From: Liopterus haemorrhoidalis
Lineage: Eukaryota; Arthropoda; Insecta; Coleoptera; Dytiscidae
Assembly (NCBI GenBank): GCA_963971575.1
Contig: OZ020625.1
Span: 12,935,646-12,999,645, forward strand
Direction of reading: 5' to 3'
DNA length: 64,000 nucleotides
Under the pieces are notes generated by a model. The model saw nothing but the letters and a program-made list of their open reading frames with translations, had not been told where the DNA came from and ran no database searches. This document shows, in pieces, positions 54,560 to 61,296 of the stretch (position 1 is the stretch's first letter; every line of letters starts with the position of its first letter). A program made the position numbers and the translations under genes.

Positions 54560-54655
54560 CTCATTGTTGACGCGTAAACAATTGATGTAAAGTAAACACA
54601 AAAACTCTTGTAAACAATGTAAACAACGTAAACAATGTAAACAATGATTTAGACA
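54560..54655. repeat. Subterminal GTAAACAA repeats, left end of outer hAT
   Basis: Several copies of gtaaac(aa) occur just inside the left terminus (gcgtaaacaattg, agtaaacac, tgtaaacaatgtaaacaacg, then two more). The right subterminal region (56070-56155) carries the same motif in inverted sense (gtttac, gtaaac). Arrays of short subterminal repeats are known transposase-binding sites in hAT elements. Confidence 0.7.
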
Positions 54656-55096
54656 TGCGCACTTGTTTTGAATTACAGAACCTTATTATCAATACATTTT
54701 TATAAATAATAAAATTTTAATGAAACGATTTTAAATGAAAAAGCAAGTATATAAAATTAGGACAAGCCAATATACATATTAATAAAAATCGAATTTGCAT
54801 CATTATACAGGTGTTACGTACAGTAAATATGAATATGAAAAATAAAAAACTTTTTTCTTTAAAAAATTTAGTCTAATTTTTTTAATAACAAAATACATTA
54901 AATTTCACCTTTAAGAAAATCAGCCTATATTTTTTAATAACGAAAAGATACATTGCAAATTTTGCATAACGCCCTATATTTTCTTTCATTTTCTTTAATT
55001 AAAACAAAACCTAGTTCTTCAGAACTATTTTTCGGTTTCTTCCCACCATTTTTTTAATAAATTTATTGTTTTGAACTGAATATACTTGTTCATTAA

Positions 55097-56019
55097 CAGT
55101 GCCGCAACCACATAAATTGGCGCCTGGTGCGTAAAATTATTTGGTGCCTCCCCCCCCCACCCACACTAATTACATACGCAGTTTTAAAAAATTTATGGTA
55201 GGGTGATTGCATCAGTAAAGGAATTGAATTGCAATATTAACGATTATATTAACAAATTATGTTACAAATCTTTTAATAAACTCAAAAATCATGATAATCA
55301 ACTAATATAAAAAGGGACAAAATATAAACTCTAGGTCAATAAAACACAAAATGAAAAACACCTAAAATGAAACAAAAAAGGGCTAAAGAAATATTATATT
55401 ACATAATTGAATAACAAAATAAATAATAAAATATATATCTAATGACAAAAAAAAGGGATATTTGAACAGAAAATACTAAATATTTAGGTATTTTAATAAT
55501 ATATTATATAATCACTTTAACGGAATGGAAAATTAAATAAATTGAACTTTTCTGGCTTTTAACTGTGAAAATTCGTTAATTAAGTCTTCATAATTTAATG
55601 ACTGCGCTGTAATATTTTCTATTGATATTAAAGCTAAATTTTACAAGCTCTTGGCCCATTGTAGAACGCAAATAATTTTTTATTAACTTTAATTTACTAA
55701 AACTGCGTTAATTCGAAGCAACAATTACAGGGAGTATTAAAAATATGCGCAGTGCAATGCCAATATTAGGGTACACATCTTTTAAATCGTAAGTGTGGAT
55801 CACTTCTAATAATTGCATTGCAGTAGCAGTTATACAGTCATCAATTAATGAACTTGCCTGCCATTTGAAACTTTCGATTATGAAATCAAATTTGTGTTAA
55901 TTATAGTTTATTAATATAAAAGATAATAATAAAAAAATATATATTTGGCCATTCGGCGCCCCTATGAATCCGGCGCCTGGTGCGGCGGCACCTCTCGCAC
56001 CACCCTTGTTGCGGCACTG
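55097..56019 (-). mobile_element. Inner hAT DNA transposon nested in the outer hAT (923 bp)
   Basis: Terminal inverted repeats cagtgccgcaac (55097-55108) and gttgcggcactg (56008-56019) match over 12 bp, and the next stretch on both sides contains ggcgcc(t)ggtgcg. The 8-bp direct repeat ttcattaa flanks it at 55089-55096 and 56020-56027. It is a separate family from the outer element, whose terminus differs after CAGTG. It carries a degraded transposase C-terminus on the minus strand and a C9 tract near 55150. It looks like an internally deleted derivative. Confidence 0.93.
55600..55895 (-). pseudogene. hAT transposase C-terminal dimerisation domain remnant
   Basis: Reading the minus strand from about 55893, one frame runs through FDFIIESFKWQ, DLKDVYPNIGIALRIF and LPVIVAS. 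A stop codon then falls where hAT transposases normally continue into the conserved serine-rich helix, and the same frame goes on with RSFSKLKLIKNYLRSTM before decaying. This is the hAT C-terminal dimerisation region. The N-terminal zinc finger and catalytic domains are missing: only about 125 bp lie between the remnant and the right terminal repeat. A dead fragment. Confidence 0.85.
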
Positions 56020-56069
56020 TTCATTAACTCTCTATTATTCGTATTAAATAACTAAAACTAACCTCATTA

Positions 56070-56155
56070 TTTGACAGTTTACATTGTTGACAAGTTTACC
56101 AATTGTTTACATAAGTTTACACGTAAACGTAAACAATTAAAGTTTACGTGTAAAC
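56070..56155. repeat. Subterminal GTTTAC/GTAAAC repeats, right end of outer hAT
   Basis: Motifs cagtttac, aagtttacc, tgtttacataagtttacacg, taaacgtaaac and agtttacgtgtaaac lie immediately inside the right terminal repeat, mirroring the left end. This supports both ends belonging to one transposon. Confidence 0.7.
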
Positions 56156-56356
56156 GCCCATCACTGATTGTGTCCCGCGCTTGTATCGGCGTAGGAAGAA
56201 GAAAGGAAGTCACATGATGATTCTATTCTATCTACGGCGTTGGACTGAATCGCTCGGCGTGTACTCGCTTATATTTTGGTGTTTAGTATTATACATTTAT
56301 GTTTGATAAATAAATGATATGTTAGATTGAACGTTTATTATTTTATCGTCCTAACA

Positions 56357-56614
56357 ATATTTTTTCACGGATTCCTCAGTATCTCTTAGGACAGATGAGA
56401 TATCGACTAGGTTTTTGCTTATAAAAGTTACCCGTGCCAATGTTTAGAAACAAACTACTAATTTTATTTGTAATTAGTATGAACATCTAACGGGGTGAAT
56501 CTACACCTGAGGAGAGAGTCAGCAATGTGATCTATAAAGAACTATGACTTATTATAATTGCACGATGATGGCAAACCGTCAATAACCGTAGCGAAGCACG
56601 GGTACTCAGCTAGT
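56357..56614 (+). mobile_element. Possible Helitron-type non-autonomous element, 3' end at 56613
   Basis: The segment after the LTR ends with a short GC hairpin (ccgt 56586-56589 pairing with acgg 56598-56601) followed about 9 nt later by CTAG and a T (56610-56614). A hairpin near a CTRR-T terminus is the Helitron 3' signature, and the tract around gcgaagcacggg resembles Helitron ends common in insects. A complementary acccgtgc lies near 56430. The 5' terminus (TC) is not located. It could instead be another repeat family. Confidence 0.4.
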
Positions 56615-57480
56615 ATTTTTATATTAGGTCACAAACATGAGTGTCCGTTTTTTTGCAAGAGATTTGAATATCCTTTTCTTTTGTTACAGGTGAAGGCAGT
56701 ATCATTATGAACCAATTTTCAGAGAATAAACTACTAGTTTAACATTTTTTTTGTTATATATGTGTCATAATAGACTATTATATTTTTGCTTATGCAAAAC
56801 CCGAAGTGATGGTTATTTGTGTTCTAATATTTTAATTTTCATGGATAAAAGTTTTTTTTTACTAAAATATGTCTTTTATGTACTCATAAATTCATCAAAA
56901 ACACCAAAAAAAATCACAAAATACATTTATGTTATTTTAACAACTAATTAAAAATTGGGTCACTTTTGACCCCACGATAGTAGTTATGATAGTGTAAATG
57001 AACGATAGTAGTACAAGGTTAAGTATATATTTTTTCCCTGTATAATTTTTTTTTGTTTTTGTAATAAATAATAATAATAAATTATTTTTCAATAAGTTTA
57101 TTTTCGTTTTTTTTTTGCTTTCACTTTTTATTTTGATCAATTTGACATATAAATATAAATCAACTGAAAAAATCTGAACACATTTTTTATGGGGGTGCGG
57201 GAGCTTATTTTCACATTCAACGAGTCAGTCTGAAGCCAACAGCCGTAGCCAGTAGTCGCAATCGCACACATGTTATATTATCATACTTTTGTACTATTAA
57301 TTCTATCTTCAATAAATTTAATTAATAATAAAAACCGAATAAACAAACCTCACCATAGAATCCCACAACTTATGGAGGCTCACCGGGGAACGTGTCGCGT
57401 GTTTGAGAAGGTTTTTTTTTAAAAAAGAGTGAAATAAAAGTTGTTAAAATCGCGAAGAAACAAAACGAACATATTATCAG
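56615..57480. other. AT-rich sequence without identifiable gene; one perfect short palindrome
   Basis: No coding frame has domain support; short open frames here are low-complexity and rich in K, N, I, F and L. A 16-bp inverted repeat (gggtca/tgaccc around cttt) lies at 56957-56972, a shape often seen at piggyBac or MITE ends, but no partner end or TTAA duplication was found. Confidence 0.5.
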
Positions 57481-57554
57481 GTTTTAGCCCCGATTGTAAA
57501 CTTGTAAGTAATTGAAATTATACATATGAAACAAAACTTGGTGTCATTAGTGGA

Positions 57555-57633
57555 AAGTTGGGGTTTTGCGGGGCCCTTCAGAAGTCGAGGCCCAGGGCGC
57601 GCGCCCGGTTCGCCGCCGTTAAATCCGCCTCTG
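57555..57633. mobile_element. GC-rich terminus of a hAT-like element (one end only)
   Basis: An abruptly GC-rich 80-bp stretch in AT-rich DNA ends with gttaaatccgcctctg, whose reverse complement starts CAGAGGCGGATTTA, a tip typical of one group of hAT elements. The tract contains gggcgcgcgccc, a 12-bp palindrome. No opposite end and no second copy of the adjacent agagttgt were found nearby, so the element appears truncated. Confidence 0.4.
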
Positions 57634-58040
57634 AGAGTTGTAAGTAAAATGGAAGTTATGTGAGAAACAGTGAGTAAAAAGTGGAATGAAAGTAATAAAA
57701 GTGGCGAAAGAACAATTAAATTGGAAAATATGAAGTAAATGAACAAAATAAATATAAACAGAGGAGAAAACAGTAAAGTGTAAACGTTAAACGCTAAAGT
57801 AAAACAATAATAAAGAAGTGAAGTGTACAAAGAATTAAAGAAAACCTAAGATAAATTAAAAACCCAACGTAAACGTTTGAATCGTGAACAGTTTCCCGCC
57901 TGCCTGCGACCTTGAACGGCAAACAGCCAACAAGCGATAACGCACACCTGCATGTCATAAACAACAGCCGGTTTGCAATAACAATTCGGTAGTTTTAGGG
58001 TTTTGTAGGTATGACCAAAAAACCCTTATACCGTCATTTT
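57634..58040. other. Intergenic sequence, nothing recognised
   Basis: Purine-rich on the plus strand with many gtgaaa/agtaaa words, ending in a more GC-balanced part (57890-57975). No open frame with protein-like composition, RNA gene or terminal repeats were seen. Confidence 0.5.
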
Positions 58041-58043
58041 GTC

Positions 58044-58058
58044 GTCTGTCTGTCTGTC
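58044..58058 (+). repeat. Short GTCT microsatellite
   Basis: Four tandem (g)tct(g) units followed by an AT-rich segment (ttgaaatttggcatgct...). A similar GTCT tract occurs at 58724-58770, suggesting both belong to dispersed repeats, but their flanks are not obviously alike. Confidence 0.6.
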
Positions 58059-58499
58059 AGTTCGGTAAAAATTGTAGCCAAACTGCTAAACCTAGAGAGT
58101 TGAAATTTGGCATGCTTATACAACCCTTTGAATCGCACATAGGAAAAATACTAAAACATCTAAAAAACATATCCCCCTAAAAATATATTTGTGCTCATCG
58201 AAAAAAAAATATTTCTTTTTAAATTCTGAGTAGGGTATCAAATAAAAGCCCTTAGTAAGTGGATTAACGGTCAAAATTTTATTTTTGCAAAATAAATTAT
58301 TTTGACGCGATTTTTGCCAAAATTGTGCAAAAGAATTTGTTTGTACCACACCCAGTAGTTTAAACTAAAAATCTGAAAAAGTTCTACGTAATGTACTTTT
58401 GTGTGAACCGGAATAGTACAACAAGAATTTTTGATCAGATTATGTTGTCGGAAAATAACGCATTTTTTATGTTTTTAACTAAAATATGTTAAATATTTA

Positions 58500-58600
58500 A
58501 TTCGCTATGTAACACAGTAGATAAGTAAGCATTCGTAGCGTTGTGCGTTTAGTCCTTTATTTGTGATTTGCAAACTAGAGTTCGAATCCTGTCAATTTTA
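58500..58600 (+). other. Possible tRNA-derived SINE head (Pol III promoter-like)
   Basis: gagttcgaatcct at 58578-58590 matches the Pol III B-box (GGTTCGANTCC) with one change. An A-box-like stretch (cacagtagataagtaagc, near 58513) lies about 60 nt upstream. The sequence does not fold as an intact tRNA. A decayed SINE or tRNA pseudogene is possible; the body and tail were not identified. Confidence 0.35.
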
Positions 58601-58723
58601 ATTACCGACCGCCAACATATATAAGGGAGGTATTGTGATCATACCGATTTTGACATTTCGCGATTTCAATGGATCTCCACGAATTGAGATCCCTACATAA
58701 CGTTTTGACTATTTTTAGCATGA

Positions 58724-58770
58724 TGTCTGTCGGTCTGTCTGTTTGTCCGTCTGTCTGTCCGTCTGTCTGT
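58724..58770 (+). repeat. Imperfect GTCT/GTCC microsatellite
   Basis: A run of gtctgt/gtccgt units, mostly in 4-bp register with interruptions. On the minus strand it would read as a low-complexity threonine/aspartate repeat, not a gene. The following sequence to about 59036 is AT-rich, with no feature recognised. Confidence 0.75.
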
Positions 58771-59036
58771 GTACACGTGTAGAGCAAATTCGGCTGAAAG
58801 GATTTTTATGAAACTTCATATTTAAACTTCTGCTATCAATGGCACGAGTTGATCAACTTTTGGTACAAATCGGTTGACTAAAAATGGGAGTTTACTCGTG
58901 TCGATTTTAAGATTTTTCGAAAAAATTTATTGAACAAAAGTTGCTATAAAAGCAATAATTAATATATTTTATTTGAGACGTTTTTCGATAAAACGAAAAA
59001 TTACGAATAATTTCTGTAAAATTTTTCGAAATTTTT

Positions 59037-59230
59037 TCAGACTATATTGATATCTGTAAACTTAATGTATTCACTGAAAATGTAACCAAAATTATCAATG
59101 ACAATCTCCAGGATTCTGTTATTATAGTAGGTGATTTTAATTTAGCTAATATTGTATGGTCACGTGACGAATACTTTAACTTTCTGACGCCTTCATTACC
59201 CTCTGACAAAAAATCATCACTTTTTATACA

Positions 59231-59288
<58 letters not shown>

Positions 59289-59301
59289 CATGTATGTTTA
59301 A

Positions 59302-59342
<41 letters not shown>

Positions 59343-59492
59343 CTTTATATTTAGTTAGGTATATCTTTTATGTAGCTTACAAATGTTTGTTGTAATAATT
59401 ATTACTTTGTTATAACTTCTGTACGTGGGAATTTGCAGGAGCTTGTCTCCGTTTAATTCCCCTAACAAAATAAAAATAAATAAAAATAAAAT
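59037..59492 (+). mobile_element. Jockey-type LINE remnant: endonuclease fragment joined to a 3' end
   Basis: The first about 190 bp encode an endonuclease fragment in one open frame: YIDICKLN, then IIVGDFNLANIVW, with the GDFN catalytic motif at 59130-59141, followed by LTPSLPSDKKSS. It breaks into a (TA)n tract (59226-59339). It then resumes with what looks like a LINE 3' UTR (ttgcaggagcttgtctccg, then cccctaaca) and an A-rich tail of AAAT/AAAAT units at 59468-59492. The RT domain is absent, so this is an internally deleted copy on the plus strand. It belongs to a different family from the LINE at 48465-52846. Confidence 0.7.
59226..59339. repeat. (TA)n microsatellite
   Basis: Two nearly pure TA runs separated by tgtatatacatgtatgttta. 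It lies inside the LINE remnant, between its endonuclease fragment and its 3' end. Confidence 0.95.
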
Positions 59493-59638
59493 GTTGCATT
59501 TAATTTTTTAAAGCGTAAATTTAATAACCAGTCGGAAATGTTCTATTAAATACATTTAATTCAATGTTTGAATGTATACGAAATCAGAGGGCGGGGCTTA
59601 TGATTTAAGCCACCAATGGAAACCATAGGCGCAATTTT
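59493..59638. other. Short unique spacer
   Basis: AT-rich spacer between the LINE tail and the minisatellite, with one GC-rich patch (gagggcggggctta near 59586). No feature recognised. Confidence 0.5.
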
Positions 59639-60383
59639 CATATGGTAACCTGACCATATGGTTAGCAAACCAAATGGTTAACTGACCATATGGTTAGCTG
59701 ATCAAGCGGATACCTAACAATATGGTTAGCTGACTAAATTGTTACCTGACCATATGTTTAGCTGGCAAAATTGTTAACTGACCATATGGGTTGCTGACGA
59801 AATGGTTACCTGACCATATGGTTAGCTGACCAAGTGGTTACCTAACCATATGGTTAGCTGACCAAATGGTTATTTGACCATTTCGTTTGCTGATCAAATG
59901 GTTACCTGACCATATGGTTAGCTGGCCAAATCGTTAACTGACCATGTGGTTAACAGACCAACTGGTTACCTGACCATGTCGTTGGCAGACCAAATGGATA
60001 ACTGACCATATAGTTAGCTGACCAAATGCTTATCTGACCATATGTTCAGCTGGAAAAATTGTTAACTGACCAAATGGTTAACTGACCAAGTGGTTAACTG
60101 ACCAAATAGTTAGCTGACCAAATGGTTAACTGACCAAATGGTTAGCTGACCAAATGGTTAACTGACCAAATGGTTACCTGACCAAATGGTTAACTGACCA
60201 AGTGGTTAGCTGACCAAATGGTTAACTGACCAAATGGTTAGCTGACCAAATGGTTACCTGACCAAATGGTTAACTGACCAAGTGGTAAGCTGACCAAATG
60301 GTTAACTGACCAAATGGTTACTTGACCAAATGGTTAGCTGACCAAATGGTTAGCTGACCAAATGGTTACCTGACCAAATGGTT
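59639..60383. repeat. 16-bp minisatellite, about 46 units, abutting gypsy gag
   Basis: The unit is ctgaccaaatggttag with the last base varying (ag, aa, ac). The left part is rich in units with the palindrome accatatggt and is more variable; from about 60060 the units are nearly all accaaatggt and more uniform. The array ends exactly where gypsy gag sequence starts; the last unit supplies the ATG at 60378. Whether it belonged to the element's 5' UTR or arose beside a truncated copy is not clear. Confidence 0.92.
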
Positions 60384-61296
60384 AATATGCAGGAAATGCA
60401 GGCCCAGCTGAAAACGTTGCAGGCTGAGTTGCGGGATATGCAGGCCCAGAAGGCAGCCAAGATAGACGCGACTGCAGGAAGCGAGACCGGTGAGTCAGCG
60501 ATACGCGGCGGAGTATCCAGCTTCAGAGCGGGAGCTGACATTCTGGACCCCTTCGATCCCGATGACCGTGAGGCCAATGTCGACATCTGGTTGGCTCGCA
60601 TCGGCCAGCTGGGGTGTGTACACGGGTGGACCGAGTACGAGAAATACCTGTACATGCAGGCGAAGCTGAGGGGAGAAGCCAGAGCGTGGTTCAATCGGCT
60701 ACTCAAGTACGACCACACCTGCGCGGAGTGGAAGATCATGCTGAAGACGGCGTTCCCTCAACAGCATGACTTTGCGAAGATGCTGCGCGAGCTACTGGCG
60801 CGGTAAAAGGTTCCCGGGGAGAGTCTTGCTCGCTACTATCGGGCGAAGCTTGCCATGTGCGAGCGTGTGGGCATCACAGGTGAGCGACCAATCTCCTGCA
60901 TCATCGACGGCCTCCCACTTGCGATGCAGTTGAATGCTAGGGCATTCGGCTGCCAAGAGCCGAACGAGCTGTACACCGGCTTCCTGGCCATGCTGGACCG
61001 CTACGAGGAGGATGCTCCTGTCCATCGAGCTAGGGAGCGAGAGGCAGTTCCCGTGCGAAGACCATCTGGCAGAGAGGCTGTTCCGGACCAACGGCGCATG
61101 GAACGACGAGCAGCCTACGGCGGACGTGGGGAACGTTCGAGCCAGCGACGCGGAGGGCAGCAGTCCGAGGCAACGGCGAGGGCCAACCGGCACCCGGCGA
61201 TGGACGGTTGGAGACGCTGCTACAACTGCCAAGAGGTGGGGACCCACGTGAGCCGCGAGTGTCCGAGGCCTCGCACGCAGCGGTGCCGAAAGTGTC
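60378..61296 (+). pseudogene. gag: Gypsy Gag: capsid-like domain and two zinc knuckles, with stop and frame break
   Basis: Gag forms the particle and packages element RNA. The frame opens with a coiled-coil-like MQEMQAQLKTLQAELRDMQ, followed by a retrotransposon gag domain (FDPDDREANVDIWL, RAWFNRLL, LKTAFPQ). A TAA at 60804-60806 interrupts the frame inside this domain, and the same frame continues (ESLARYYRAKLAMC ... GFLAMLDRYEE) to an arginine-rich region and zinc knuckles. The first knuckle, CYNCQEVGTHVSREC (61218 on), has C-x2-C-x5-H-x4-C, one residue more than usual. The second starts with CRKC (61284-61295), but its H and last C (EEGHWAMDC) are read in the +1 frame, which becomes pol. 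The start at 60378 lies in the minisatellite and may not be the native one. Confidence 0.85.

Larger units (their letters stand above)
54524..56166. mobile_element. Outer hAT DNA transposon (about 0.71 kb without the nested insert)
   Basis: Terminal inverted repeats cagtgatgggcg (54524-54535) and cgcccatcactg (56155-56166) match perfectly over 12 bp. The flanking 8-bp direct repeat attgtgtc lies at 54516-54523 and 56167-56174. A CAGTG tip with an 8-bp duplication is diagnostic of the hAT superfamily. Subtracting the inner element and its duplicated 8 bp leaves about 712 bp, with no recognisable transposase, so it is non-autonomous. It sits inside the gypsy 3' LTR. Confidence 0.93.
47898..56356 (+). 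mobile_element. Ty3/gypsy LTR retrotransposon, copy 1, 5'-truncated and carrying nested insertions
   Basis: The element enters at the satellite edge inside the reverse transcriptase and runs through RNase H and integrase to a 3' LTR. The 5' LTR, gag, protease and the catalytic part of RT are absent. The matching sequence in copy 2 starts at 62746 (offset 14,848 bp). At the junction the satellite ...caacaaca meets element ...cagttgg, sharing two bases (47898-47899). A LINE (48465-52846) interrupts pol, and a hAT pair (54524-56166) interrupts the LTR. The clade within Ty3/gypsy is not settled; a GPY/F-type integrase tail is present. Confidence 0.93.
54447..56356 (+). repeat. 3' LTR of gypsy copy 1, split by a hAT insertion (about 259 bp without it)
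   Basis: The LTR starts with tgttaggg (54447), 49 bp after the pol stop, and ends with cctaaca (56350-56356). The inverted TGTTAGG/CCTAACA termini fit LTR ends. An aataaa signal lies at 56309-56314. Removing the outer hAT (54524-56166) and one copy of its 8-bp duplication leaves about 259 bp. The partner 5' LTR is missing in both copies, so the boundary rests on terminal structure and position after pol, not on an LTR-LTR comparison. The preceding polypurine tract is weak. Confidence 0.75.

Noticed and set aside
56751..57140. Two short open frames of 66-67 codons
   Set aside because: Low-complexity AT-driven composition, no motif and no neighbouring signals.
57477..57830. 117-codon minus-strand frame with hydrophobic N-terminus
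   Set aside because: The hydrophobicity comes from purine-rich plus-strand repeats, and the frame runs across a GC-rich transposon tip; no domain seen.
58505..58600. Functional tRNA gene
   Set aside because: A B-box is present, but no cloverleaf with acceptor and anticodon stems can be drawn.
58602..58787. 61-codon minus-strand frame with a DGQTDGQTD run
   Set aside because: Translation of the GTCT microsatellite.
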